A DNA stretch of 64,000 nt, taken from positions 1 through 64,000 of the forward strand of contig NZ_NWMV01000024.1 in NCBI RefSeq assembly GCF_002837145.1, given 5' to 3'. Below the pieces are notes generated by a model, which worked only from the letters and a program-made list of their open reading frames with translations, was not told the DNA's origin and did no database searches. The translations under genes were made by a program, and so were the position numbers. Source of the DNA: Macromonas nakdongensis. GTDB lineage: Bacteria > Pseudomonadota > Gammaproteobacteria > Burkholderiales > Burkholderiaceae_C. Below, piece by piece: positions 1 through 7,626 of this stretch. Position 1 is the first letter of the stretch; each line of letters starts with the position of its first letter.

Positions 1-843
1 TTTGACCTGGCCATCGGGGAGCTGCTCTGGATACTATCCGGTAGCAACGCACTAGACTTCATCGAGCACTACATCTCAAAGTACACGAAGTCATCGGATG
101 ATGGATTGACCATCCACGGCGCGTACGGTCCCAGGATGTTTGGCAAACGCCCAAACGACCAGTTGGCACGCGTCATTTCATCGCTGAAGAGCAAGCCCGA
201 CTCGCGTCAGGCAGTGGTGCAGTTGTTCGATCGCCATGACACGCTTGAGTATCACAACGACATCCCCTGCACCTGCACTATGCAGTTCGTCATCCGGGAT
301 CGACGGCTTCACATGCTGACATCCATGCGGTCGAACGACGCCTGGGTTGGCCTGCCGCACGACGTGTTTGCGTTCACCATGATCCAGGAGCTTGTAGCCC
401 GGTCGCTGGATGTCGAGTTGGGAGAGTACAGGCACTCTGTCGGTAGCCTGCACCTGTACGAAGGGGACGAGAAAAAAGCCATTCGCTACCTTGAAGAGGG
501 CTGGCAGCCCAGGCGCCCGATGCCTCCGATGCCCAAGGGCGACCCATGGGCTTCCGTGCAGACGCTCTTGGATTTCGAGAAGGCGGTGAGGAACGGCAAC
601 GCGAGTGCCGTAGACCCGCGGGAATCCATGGAGCCATACTGGGCGGACCTGGCCACCCTACTGGCGATCTACAAGTCCGGTAAGACAACTGGCAACCAAA
701 ACGAGATCAAGCGATTAAAGCGGCGTCTGTGCGACGACGTTTACGCCATGTACATCAACAAGCGCTACGGGGTCGTACCTTCGGTCAAAGACCAAGTGAC
801 GATATTCGATAGCAGCAACAACGCATCAAAGGCCGCAGTATGA
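1..843 (+). CDS. Thymidylate synthase-family (dUMP/dCMP hydroxymethylase-like) enzyme, 5' end cut by window
   Basis: The frame is open from base 1, so the true start lies outside the window. The protein shows the TS-family landmarks: an arginine-rich strand (SRQAVVQLF), a catalytic-cysteine segment IPCTCTMQF (Cys codon at 268-270), the RSNDAWVGLP phosphate/pyrimidine segment, and a C-terminal HLYE. The position equivalent to Asn177 of E. coli ThyA is Asp here (GLPHD, codon 361-363). In known family members Asn selects dUMP, while Asp is typical of dCMP hydroxymethylases. It overlaps the next gene by four bases (ATGA), so the two are probably co-translated. A role in making a modified pyrimidine nucleotide, not housekeeping dTMP, is inference from the Asp and the neighbour. 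Confidence 0.8.
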   Translation, partial: FDLAIGELLWILSGSNALDFIEHYISKYTKSSDDGLTIHGAYGPRMFGKRPNDQLARVISSLKSKPDSRQAVVQLFDRHDTLEYHNDIPCTCTMQFVIRDRRLHMLTSMRSNDAWVGLPHDVFAFTMIQELVARSLDVELGEYRHSVGSLHLYEGDEKKAIRYLEEGWQPRRPMPPMPKGDPWASVQTLLDFEKAVRNGNASAVDPRESMEPYWADLATLLAIYKSGKTTGNQNEIKRLKRRLCDDVYAMYINKRYGVVPSVKDQVTIFDSSNNASKAAV

Positions 844-1760
844 ATGCGCACGAAAAGGAACAGCGGGCGCAAGCCCTGGAAGCCCAGCTCCTTACATTCC
901 ATCAGCACAATATGCCACTGCGAGGAGTGGTGCCTCCCGAGAACATGCTTGCCTTCGTCTGGCAACTCATCGACAGCATTCAACGTGTGTCGTATGTACA
1001 GACCGTCCGTACCCGCCCTATCAGCGCGTCACGTGCCGACCCGCAGAGCCCGTTCTTCGACCCCATTAGGGCGGCCGTGGCCGTGTCTGCGGAACAGGCG
1101 GAGGAGGCCTTCTGGCTTGTCTTCTTGGCTACCCACTGCGGTCGCCACCTCAGGACCGGGTGGCAGCTTGCTGCTGAGCTCTATGGTGCCTCCGAAGCGG
1201 TGCCATGGACGTGGGCCCGGATCCTAAACGATCCACAGTCCTATGCCCACTGGATCGAGGATTATCACGGGACCTTCGTCGGCAAGTTCGGCAATCACCG
1301 TAAGTACGAGTCGCTCAAGCCGGGGCCCAAGGGGACGGGTGCTATCGTTCGCAGCTACGTCGCCTGGATCACCGGCTTTGGCTCACACGCTGCAATGATT
1401 GCTCAGGCTCACGCCCAAACCAAAGGGAATGCACGTCACGCCTTCGGTTTGCTCTATAAACAAATGCGAGCAGTGCTGCGCTTTGGCCGCACGGGCCGCT
1501 TCGACTACCTCACCATGCTTAGCAAGGTTGGACTCGCCAACATCGAAGCGGACTATACATACATGAACGAGGCAACCGGACCGAAGCGCGGTGCCAAGTT
1601 GCTGTTCGACGGCCAGATCGACTCCAACACAGGAGCCCGCGTGTTGGAGGAACGGGTGGCCGCACTTGAGCAGCATCTCGGCGTCGGTATGCAAGTCATG
1701 GAGGACGCCATGTGCAACTGGCAGAAAAGCCCAAATCGCTACAAGCCCTTCCGCGGCTAG
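840..1760 (+). CDS. aGPT-Pplase3-like protein (putative DNA pyrimidine hypermodification enzyme)
   Basis: This 306-residue protein resembles the family named alpha-glutamyl/putrescinyl thymine pyrophosphorylase clade 3, recognised by computational work on DNA base hypermodification. Matching segments include FWLVFLATHCGRHLRTGW near residue 90, KFGNHRKYESLKP near 150, and FDYLTMLSKVGLANIE near 220 followed by TGPKRGAKLLFDG. In the relatives these proteins are predicted to act on hydroxymethylpyrimidines in DNA. The ATG overlaps the stop of the TS-family gene (ATGA at 840-843), which suggests a two-step pathway: hydroxymethylation of the nucleotide, then a further change to the base. The family call is from memory of its conserved pattern and the function is a prediction. 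It could also be an unrelated helical DNA-binding protein. Confidence 0.6.
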   Translation: MNAHEKEQRAQALEAQLLTFHQHNMPLRGVVPPENMLAFVWQLIDSIQRVSYVQTVRTRPISASRADPQSPFFDPIRAAVAVSAEQAEEAFWLVFLATHCGRHLRTGWQLAAELYGASEAVPWTWARILNDPQSYAHWIEDYHGTFVGKFGNHRKYESLKPGPKGTGAIVRSYVAWITGFGSHAAMIAQAHAQTKGNARHAFGLLYKQMRAVLRFGRTGRFDYLTMLSKVGLANIEADYTYMNEATGPKRGAKLLFDGQIDSNTGARVLEERVAALEQHLGVGMQVMEDAMCNWQKSPNRYKPFRG

Positions 1761-1762
1761 GC

Positions 1763-2839
1763 CTACTCAGCCCAAGAATACCGCTTCTTGAGGAAATTTA
1801 GCTTGTCCTGACGCAGCAACCCACGGTGCTGAAGCTGACCGACCACGATGCCGGGCGAGATGGACAAGTTCTTTGCAAACCTCATGATGTTGCGGTACTC
1901 ATGGGGCAACGTCCGCAAGGCCGCTTCTTCGGACGGCGGGATTAGCAACTGGCCAGCAAACTTGTTCGCTTCGCCCTCTTCGTGGCTATCGAGCTCACGC
2001 CGGTCGGACCATTCGAGAAACAACCGGTCTTCATGGAGAACCAAGTGACCGGCTTCGTGGAAGAAGGTGAACCAAAAGCTGTCGTCACGTAGGTAGCGAA
2101 CGCTGAGCTGCAAGATCGCTTTGCCGTTCTTGACGCGCGTCGCGCCGCTAGCCGGACACCCCCTTGGCGCGCGCACGATGATAACCGCGACGCCGCAGGC
2201 GGCACACAGTTCCTGCAGCTGTGGGATGAACTCAGCAGGCTCGTGAAGTCGGGTCAGCGGCTTCAACGATGGCAGCAAGCGTTCAAAGCATTCACGCGAC
2301 CAAGTGCCCACGGACAACTCGGCCGCCGCCAGCTCCCCTTGTCTTAGCCATGCGGCGACTGACGCCGACTGCGTCGTAAAAGCAGGGGACGTGCGATAAG
2401 CAGTAATGCCGGTTTGATCCGAAAGCCATGCATCGCGCCACTCGTCGACAGTGCTGACTTGGAAAAATTCCAGCGCGTGCTGGAGTTTTTCGTTAGTCGA
2501 AGTCGCTGCCTTCAGCCAGCCGTACCGCGCCATATCTGCGAAGGGGAGGTTTGAGACCCACTGTCTGTTGTCAGCCTGCAGCGTCTGAAGATCGCGCCGG
2601 TACTGCGCCTCCCGTGCGAGCCAGAAACGCTCGCTGGCTCCAACCACGCCGGTCAGGCACTTTGCGCGAGCAGCCGTTATGGGCAACTCCCCGTCGAAAA
2701 GCTGTGAGAGGCTTTCTAGAGAAACCCCTAACGCCTGCGCCAGGTCGTCGGATCGAAGGTTCTTCTTGGCGGCAAGATGTCGCACGGTCTCACCCGGAGG
2801 AGACGCCCATGCTGGAAAAAACTCATTGGAGCGCATCAA
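1763..2839 (-). CDS. HigA-type XRE antitoxin fused to ImmA/IrrE metallopeptidase (module 1)
   Basis: The first ~80 residues form an XRE helix-turn-helix of the HigA type (SPPGETVRHLAAKK, then ALGVSLESLSQL). The C-terminal half is an ImmA/IrrE zinc peptidase with the HExxH motif in FTFFHEAGHLVLH near residue 260 and a downstream EANKFAGQLLIP. Such fusions usually neutralise a HigB/RelE toxin and repress their own operon; the peptidase may cleave the repressor on a stress signal. Its ATG overlaps the stop of the toxin gene by four bases. It converges on the base-modification pair, ending three bases from it. A second module of the same architecture lies at 26225-27671, with divergent sequence. 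Confidence 0.85.
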   Translation of the reverse strand: MMRSNEFFPAWASPPGETVRHLAAKKNLRSDDLAQALGVSLESLSQLFDGELPITAARAKCLTGVVGASERFWLAREAQYRRDLQTLQADNRQWVSNLPFADMARYGWLKAATSTNEKLQHALEFFQVSTVDEWRDAWLSDQTGITAYRTSPAFTTQSASVAAWLRQGELAAAELSVGTWSRECFERLLPSLKPLTRLHEPAEFIPQLQELCAACGVAVIIVRAPRGCPASGATRVKNGKAILQLSVRYLRDDSFWFTFFHEAGHLVLHEDRLFLEWSDRRELDSHEEGEANKFAGQLLIPPSEEAALRTLPHEYRNIMRFAKNLSISPGIVVGQLQHRGLLRQDKLNFLKKRYSWAE

Positions 2840-3168
2840 AGGTCACCTCCAATATGGACGATCTTTAGCCTAAAGACTTTAGCCCAGTCAACCGTTTCGC
2901 CCGTCATCGGTACTTGCTGATGGTTCACTTCGCAGTAGAGGTATCGCCCTTCACTGAGTTCAAACCGTATCAGTCCCACCTTCAACCCGCAATTCTCAAA
3001 TTCCAGCCCCATCTCCATTAGCTCTGCGACCGATTCAACGGCTTCCAGATCGGCGAGATACCTACGTAAGGCATAAGCGGCATTATTCCCGAACTCACGC
3101 TTGGCCCTCGCGGGACTCTCACACGTGGAACGCAACGCTATTGACTGGAACGCGACTTCAAGCCCCAT
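2836..3168 (-). CDS. HigB/RelE-like toxin (module 1)
   Basis: This 110-residue protein has the layout of HigB-type mRNA interferases: a basic helical N-terminus (ESPARAKREFG, then YALRRYLADLEAVESVAEL) followed by a beta-strand core (YLYCEVNHQQVPMTG...VDWAKVFRLKIVHIGGDL). It precedes and overlaps the HigA-ImmA gene, the usual toxin-first order of higBA. The N-terminus differs from the second HigB at 27342-27671. The call depends largely on the adjacent HigA-type gene. Toxicity cannot be judged from sequence. Confidence 0.65.
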   Translation of the reverse strand: MGLEVAFQSIALRSTCESPARAKREFGNNAAYALRRYLADLEAVESVAELMEMGLEFENCGLKVGLIRFELSEGRYLYCEVNHQQVPMTGETVDWAKVFRLKIVHIGGDL

Positions 3169-3368
3169 CAGTCGATTGTCCTCGAATATCGCAGCGCAGC
3201 GCGAGCAACATCACCAGGTCGTAGGTGCCGGCCCTATTTCCCGTTCGCAGCCGGCTCTTGGAGTCGCACGGGTCCGAAAGTTGGGGCTTCAGCACGCGGC
3301 CTTTACTCCGCCGCACTGGCCAGCGCTAACGTGCGCACAGCGGACGTCGGTAGACTTCCGCTCCCAGC

Positions 3369-4046
3369 CTAAAAAAGCACCCGCGTCACGCCCACCTGCC
3401 CTGCCGTCGGCGCCTCGCTCGCCTGTAGCACTCCGGCACCTGGCGCATTGAGCAATTCAGACGCCACGCGGATATCGGCTTTCAACCAAGCCCCAAACTG
3501 CACTGGCTCCAACACCACCACGCTGCGCTTCTCATCCCCCGGCCGGTGAAACCGCCCCATCACCGGGTGCCCATCCGCGTTGACGGTAAGCATCGAGAAC
3601 GTCGTCACGATCTCACCGGTGCCTGGATCGGTCCACCGGTCCCAGATGCTGGCCACGCCCATGGGTTGGCCGTCCTCCCGCCGTATGCGCCACCTCACCG
3701 CCCTGCCCGTCTCCCAGCTGGGCTCGAAGAAGTCATCGAGCAGTGCGATGGCGAATTGCCGCTTGCGCCATGGCGTGCGGTAGCTGGGTTTCTCGGCCAC
3801 CGTCTCGGTGCGAGCGTTGTAGGTCTTGCGGCCGATCTGCGTGGCGGCCTGGCCGTCCTGGGCCCAGTGCGGGATCAACCCAAACCTGGCTGCCTGGCAG
3901 GTGATGCGGGCTTGATCGTCCAACAAGGCGATCGGCGCTGCATAGCCTGGGTAGGTCTCCTGCGGGCAGTTCAGGCCCGAGACGTCCACGCCCAAGGTTT
4001 CACGGCTCCAGCGGTCGTTGCGGGTGGGGGTGAAGTTGGTGCACAT
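3369..4046 (-). CDS. SRAP domain protein (YedK/HMCES-like abasic-site DNA-protein crosslinker)
   Basis: The 225-residue protein begins MCTNF, so Cys2 is available for the thiazolidine crosslink to abasic sites in single-stranded DNA that defines the SRAP family. Other family marks follow: YNARTET near residue 80, the acidic residue in LLDDFFEPSW near 110, and a histidine in GRFHRPGDEKRS near 170. The family shields abasic sites during replication. The gene is divergent from an UmuD/UmuC-type cassette, so the pair looks like an island-borne DNA-damage-tolerance unit. Family spelling varies slightly: FFEP replaces the common FYEW and HRPGDE replaces HxRMP, which places it in a divergent branch. 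Confidence 0.9.
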   Translation of the reverse strand: MCTNFTPTRNDRWSRETLGVDVSGLNCPQETYPGYAAPIALLDDQARITCQAARFGLIPHWAQDGQAATQIGRKTYNARTETVAEKPSYRTPWRKRQFAIALLDDFFEPSWETGRAVRWRIRREDGQPMGVASIWDRWTDPGTGEIVTTFSMLTVNADGHPVMGRFHRPGDEKRSVVVLEPVQFGAWLKADIRVASELLNAPGAGVLQASEAPTAGQVGVTRVLF

Positions 4047-4192
4047 GGGCTGGACGAATCTGTCTGCTCACTGCCCAAAAGATGAGCAGCTTCAATGGGC
4101 GGCTTGCAAATCAACGGTTTGTACCACTTTGCCTGGGCTTATCCACAGGGCTGCCCACGGTAAATGGGGATGTGTTTGCCCCACCCAAAAGA

Positions 4193-4290
4193 AACCCGGC
4201 CAAGGCGCTGTGTGCCGGGCCGGGTTGAAGACGTGCCAGGCACGCCCCCGTTCAGGGAGGTGAAACGGGGCTGGTTGAAGCCAGCCCCGT
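4193..4290. other. Two strong stem-loops in the SRAP-umuD intergenic region
   Basis: The 412-base gap 4047-4458 contains no convincing gene. It holds a 9-bp stem (AACCCGGCC at 4193-4201 with GGCCGGGTT at 4218-4226) and a perfect 10-bp stem with a 6-base loop (ACGGGGCTGG at 4265-4274 with CCAGCCCCGT at 4281-4290). The phrase TTGAAGACGTG occurs after the first stem and again near 4333, and GGGAGGTG also occurs twice. Neither stem is followed by a T-run, so they are not ordinary terminators. A structured leader or small RNA is possible. Confidence 0.5.
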
Positions 4291-4401
4291 GAATCTAACA
4301 GCAATTGGCTCGGGGAGGTGTCTCCCGCTTGAAGACGTGTTGATCAGCCCGGATCGCAGCCTGGAGGTTTCTGCGTATCGGATTTTGATCCGCAGGCGGT
4401 G

Positions 4402-4427
4402 TAATATCAACTCAATTTCGTTGAGTT
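4402..4427 (+). promoter_or_regulatory. Candidate -10 element and palindromic operator upstream of the umuD-like gene
   Basis: TAATAT at 4402-4407 resembles a -10 box. Immediately after it lies the inverted repeat AACTCAA-TTTCG-TTGAGTT (4409-4427), 31 bases before the ATG at 4459. A perfect 7-bp palindrome at the expected start of transcription suits an operator for the HTH-carrying repressor it precedes (autoregulation). I see no canonical LexA box (CTGT-N8-ACAG) in this gap. Confidence 0.45.
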
Positions 4428-4458
4428 TCAATTCTTTCCTGCCTGACTGACTCTGCCC

Positions 4459-5235
4459 ATGCCCGTCAAACCGATATCTGCTGAACTGCAGGCCCTGCGC
4501 CGCCATAACGCCTTGGCGCTGTTCGTGCGCTGGCGTCTCCAAGAGATCGCCGAGGGTCGCGGTGGTGGCGACAAGGCCTTTGCCGACGCCGTGGGCATCG
4601 ACAACGCCCACTGGAGTCGCCTGAAGGCCGGCACCCCGTTGGGGCCGAAGTTGGCGCGGCGTCTGGAAGCCGCCTGCGGGGTGGAGGCCGGTTGGCTGGA
4701 CCAGTCGCACGATGGGGTGAGGCAATCGCCCTCTGCCGATGCTGAGCCCTCGGATGGCGGCCCCCAGTGGACGGACATTGAGCCGCTGGAGAGTCCGTCG
4801 CGCCATGTGCTGTTGCAAGCCCTGGGGCCCAAGGCCGCTTTGGAGATGCCCTGGATGCAGCACAGCACCCCTGCTGGGTTCCCCTCCCCGGCGGCTGACT
4901 TTGAAGTGAATCGGGTGGACCTCGCTGAGATGCTGGCGTTGGACGAGCCCTTTTGCTTCATGACCCGTGTGCGGGGTCAGTCCATGGTCAACGAAGGCAT
5001 CCATGACGGCGACCTGGTGGTGGTCAACCGGTCGCTGACACCGAAGCACGGTGACATCGTGGTGGCGGCGGTGGACAACGAGCTGACGCTCAAGACCCTG
5101 TACCAGAAGGATGGGCTCACCAAGCTGGTGGCTGCCAACCCCGCTTTCCCGGACATCGTGCTCAAGGAAGGACAGACCTTGACGGTCTGGGGTGTGATGA
5201 CCGCCTGTGTGAAGCTCTTCGGTCGCAAGATTTGA
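4459..5235 (+). CDS. HTH-S24 peptidase: UmuD-like protein with N-terminal DNA-binding domain
   Basis: The 258-residue protein carries an N-terminal helix-turn-helix-like region (residues ~10-75: KAFADAVGIDNAHWSRLKAG). The C-terminal S24/LexA-type self-cleaving peptidase has the serine in RVRGQSMVNEGIHDGD near residue 175 and the general-base lysine in ELTLKTL near 213. UmuD of E. coli lacks the DNA-binding part, so this is a repressor-like UmuD. It would be cleaved on RecA activation, relieving repression and supplying the polymerase partner at once. It is followed after 12 bases by umuC, indicating one operon. The cleavage logic is family knowledge; dual function is inference. Confidence 0.85.
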   Translation: MPVKPISAELQALRRHNALALFVRWRLQEIAEGRGGGDKAFADAVGIDNAHWSRLKAGTPLGPKLARRLEAACGVEAGWLDQSHDGVRQSPSADAEPSDGGPQWTDIEPLESPSRHVLLQALGPKAALEMPWMQHSTPAGFPSPAADFEVNRVDLAEMLALDEPFCFMTRVRGQSMVNEGIHDGDLVVVNRSLTPKHGDIVVAAVDNELTLKTLYQKDGLTKLVAANPAFPDIVLKEGQTLTVWGVMTACVKLFGRKI

Positions 5236-5247
5236 GGGTATGAATCC

Positions 5248-6591
5248 ATGGGGTTCGCTGTCTCATCGCCTTCGGTGTTTGCCTTGCTTGATGGCAACAA
5301 CTTCTATTGTTCGTGCGAACGGGTGTTTGACCCTTCCCTGAACGGTCAGCCGATGGTGGTGCTGTCCAACAACGACGGCTGTTCGATTGCCCGTTCTGAC
5401 GAGGCCAAAGCCCTGGGAATCAAGATGGGGGCGCCCTGGTTTCAGATCCGACACCTGGAGCAGACAGCGGGCCTGAAGGCGTATTCGGCCAACTTCGAGC
5501 TGTACGGGGACATGAGCCACCGCATGATGACGATGGCGGAAACCTTGGGCTGTGGGCAGGAGGTTTACAGCATTGACGAGTGTTTCCTGGACATGACGGG
5601 CATCCCGGATGCCACCGAGCGAGCCCGGCGCAAGCAAGCGGAGATCCTGCAAGGCATAGGCATTCCCACCTGCATCGGGATCGCCCACACCAAAACCCTG
5701 GCCAAGCTGGCGAACCACATCGCCAAATCGGCCGACCGCAAGCCGGGGAGCTACCCGCCTCAATTGGGCAAGGTGTGCAACCTGGCCGAGATGACGGACA
5801 GGCAGCGAGACTGGTTATTCAATCGCACCGCCGTCACCGAGGTGTGGGGAGTGGGTCCCCGCATTGGCAAGCAGCTCAACGCGGCAGGCATCCACACCGT
5901 GCTGAATTTGAAGCGACTGGACCCGGCCACGGTGAAACGCAACTGGTCGGTGGTGCTGGAACGAACGGTGCGCGAGCTCAATGGCGTCTCGTGCTTCTCC
6001 ATGGACAACGTCCCAGAGCCCAAGCAACAGATCGCCTGCACGCGCTCTTTTGGACAGAAGGTGACGGCCCTGGCCGAACTCAAAGAAGCGGTGACGGAAT
6101 TTGCCGGTCGGGCAGCGCAAAAGTTGCGGGGCCAGAACAGCCAAGCCAATGCCGTGCTGGTGTTCATCCACACCAGCCGCTTCAGGGTACAGGACAAACA
6201 GTACGCCAAGTCCATCACCGTGCCACTGCGGCTGCCCACGGCAGACACGCTGCGCATTGTGGGGGCGGCCCTGATGGGGCTGGAGCGCATCTTCAGGCCG
6301 GGCTACAACTACGCCAAGGCGGGGGTGATGTTGCTGGACTTGCAGGCGGCCACCGTGGCGCAGCAGGAGCTGGACCTGGGCGACGATGCGCGGGAGACGG
6401 AGGTGCGCAACGGACGCTTGATGGCGGCGCTGGATGCGCTCAACGACCGCTACGGCAGGGGCACGCTCAAGCTGGGTTCGGCATTGGTGGAGGGTCGGGA
6501 CGCGAGGCAGCGCAGCCGCTGGGTGATGAAGCAGGAGCGGCGCACACCTCGGTATACGACGCGGTGGGATGAGGTCATGGCTGTCACGTGA
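5248..6591 (+). CDS. umuC: DNA polymerase V catalytic subunit UmuC (Y-family)
   Basis: The 447-residue protein has the Y-family start [17 protein letters not shown] (metal-binding Asp near residue 12), [18 protein letters not shown], and the second acidic motif [11 protein letters not shown] near residue 108. A helix-hairpin-helix segment ([19 protein letters not shown]) and little-finger domain follow. It performs error-prone translesion synthesis with the upstream UmuD-like partner. Length is close to the ~420 residues of E. coli UmuC. Island-borne umuDC pairs are common on integrative elements and plasmids and raise mutation under stress. Confidence 0.93.
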   Translation: MGFAVSSPSVFALLDGNNFYCSCERVFDPSLNGQPMVVLSNNDGCSIARSDEAKALGIKMGAPWFQIRHLEQTAGLKAYSANFELYGDMSHRMMTMAETLGCGQEVYSIDECFLDMTGIPDATERARRKQAEILQGIGIPTCIGIAHTKTLAKLANHIAKSADRKPGSYPPQLGKVCNLAEMTDRQRDWLFNRTAVTEVWGVGPRIGKQLNAAGIHTVLNLKRLDPATVKRNWSVVLERTVRELNGVSCFSMDNVPEPKQQIACTRSFGQKVTALAELKEAVTEFAGRAAQKLRGQNSQANAVLVFIHTSRFRVQDKQYAKSITVPLRLPTADTLRIVGAALMGLERIFRPGYNYAKAGVMLLDLQAATVAQQELDLGDDARETEVRNGRLMAALDALNDRYGRGTLKLGSALVEGRDARQRSRWVMKQERRTPRYTTRWDEVMAVT

Positions 6592-6734
6592 CCGCTGTGT
6601 CTTGGCATCGATTCCGTCACCCGTTGAGGCCCGCGCCTCTTACAAAGGGGGCTTACAAATGCCCATCATGGGTAGCCCAGATCACTCAACGGACCGTCAA
6701 ACGGGTGTCAATGTTCCACGCACCAAATCGAGTT

Positions 6735-6932
6735 CTAACGCTGGGCGTGGCGCACATCTCTGCGGAAGTTCTGCAACGCACGATGATCGCTGGGTGAGCA
6801 GGGAACCGTGAGCGTCAGGTCCCCAATTGGGGAGGTCAGTCTGCCATGCCTGGCACCTCGCCGAAACAGCCAGCCCTCATGAACAAGCTGCTTCACAAAC
6901 TGATTGAAATCTTTGTTCGTGCAGTATTTCAT
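6735..6932 (-). CDS. HicA-like small protein (orphan)
   Basis: This 65-residue protein has the HicA-type pattern: a short helix (NKDFNQFVKQLVHEGW), a basic beta-strand with the active-site-like histidine (RRGARHGRLTSPIG), a TVPCSPSDHR turn and a final NFRRDVRHAQR helix. HicA toxins are double-stranded-RNA-binding-fold mRNA interferases. No HicB antitoxin is recognisable next to it and no strong ribosome-binding site is seen, so it may be an orphan, a remnant or a member of a related HicA-like family with another role. Confidence 0.55.
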   Translation of the reverse strand: MKYCTNKDFNQFVKQLVHEGWLFRRGARHGRLTSPIGDLTLTVPCSPSDHRALQNFRRDVRHAQR

Positions 6933-6965
6933 AGCACCAGGCGTGCGCCGAATGTGTACGAGCGG

Positions 6966-7238
6966 TCAGAGCCAGTCGCCTCGTTTGTCGATAAACCCCC
7001 ATTTGCCGTTTTGCCTCACAGCCGCACGGCCTGCCTGGAATGACTTGGCCTCATCAAAGCGCGGCTGGATGACCCATTGCTGGCGCTCGTTCACAAAGCC
7101 CCATTTGCCGCCTGTGTGCTGCACAGCAGCCAATCCTTCGCTGTAGGAGCTGACGTTTCGGAATTTGGGACCGGGTGCGCTGCATGCGCTCAGCAGCAGA
7201 CATGCGGACAGGGCTGCGCCGAAAAGGTACTTGGACAT
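6966..7238 (-). CDS. Small WG-repeat lipoprotein
   Basis: Starting at the ATG at 7238, the product is a 90-residue lipoprotein. A hydrophobic signal ends in the lipobox LLLSACS near residue 18, and then two WG (KWG) repeats follow (GKWGFVNERQQWVIQPRF and GKWGFIDKRGDWL). WG repeats form beta-hairpin arrays of unknown binding role. The frame stays open upstream, but residues before this ATG look non-coding. GGAA about nine bases upstream is a weak ribosome-binding site. The protein ends just after the second repeat, so it may be a shortened member of a longer repeat family. Confidence 0.7.
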   Translation of the reverse strand: MSKYLFGAALSACLLLSACSAPGPKFRNVSSYSEGLAAVQHTGGKWGFVNERQQWVIQPRFDEAKSFQAGRAAVRQNGKWGFIDKRGDWL

Positions 7239-7265
7239 GGTGATTTCCAGAAAGTGGGCCATGAG

Positions 7266-7300
7266 GGACATCCCTTGCAAGTCCGTTGCAGGGGATGTCC
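7266..7300. repeat. 15-bp inverted repeat (hairpin)
   Basis: GGACATCCCTTGCAA (7266-7280) and TTGCAGGGGATGTCC (7286-7300) pair at 14 of 15 positions plus one G-T wobble, around a 5-base loop. No T-run follows on either strand, so it is not a classic terminator. It lies in the leader of the WG lipoprotein gene. Apart from this and the ATGCAT cluster, I see nothing in the gap 7239-7626. Confidence 0.6.
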
Positions 7301-7533
7301 GGGGTGCTTTACCGTTTTGCCGGCGGGTTGTTGCCGCGACGGTCACCCGATGGCTTGCCTGTCTTGCTGGGAGCGTTTTCAAGTGTGGTGTTACGCATGT
7401 TTCATCTTTCAGTTCACCTCCAAAACACACAGCATGAAACCCTAGGGAGGTGCCGGATCTGATGCTGAACGGACGATGTGTTTCGGTCCGATGGGAGATA
7501 TTGAACCAACAAATCTCGACATGAGCATCACAG

Positions 7534-7570
7534 ATGCATCGACAATGCATAGATGCATAATCCGATGCAT
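7534..7570. promoter_or_regulatory. Cluster of four ATGCAT palindromes
   Basis: ATGCAT occurs at 7534, 7545, 7553 and 7565, four times in 37 bases, with start-to-start spacing of 11, 8 and 12. It lies just upstream of the large gene starting near 7597-7627. Clustered short palindromes close to helical spacing are typical of operator arrays. The binding protein is unknown, though the large protein itself begins with a possible helix-turn-helix-like segment. Confidence 0.45.
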
Positions 7571-7626
7571 ACCAGCTTCTGTAGAAGATATTCTTCTTGC
7601 GAGGAATACCGCTCCATCACCCATCC

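Noticed and set aside
4047-4458. Canonical LexA box between SRAP and umuD
   Set aside because: No CTGT-N8-ACAG match was found; the visible palindrome (AACTCAA/TTGAGTT) is of a different type.
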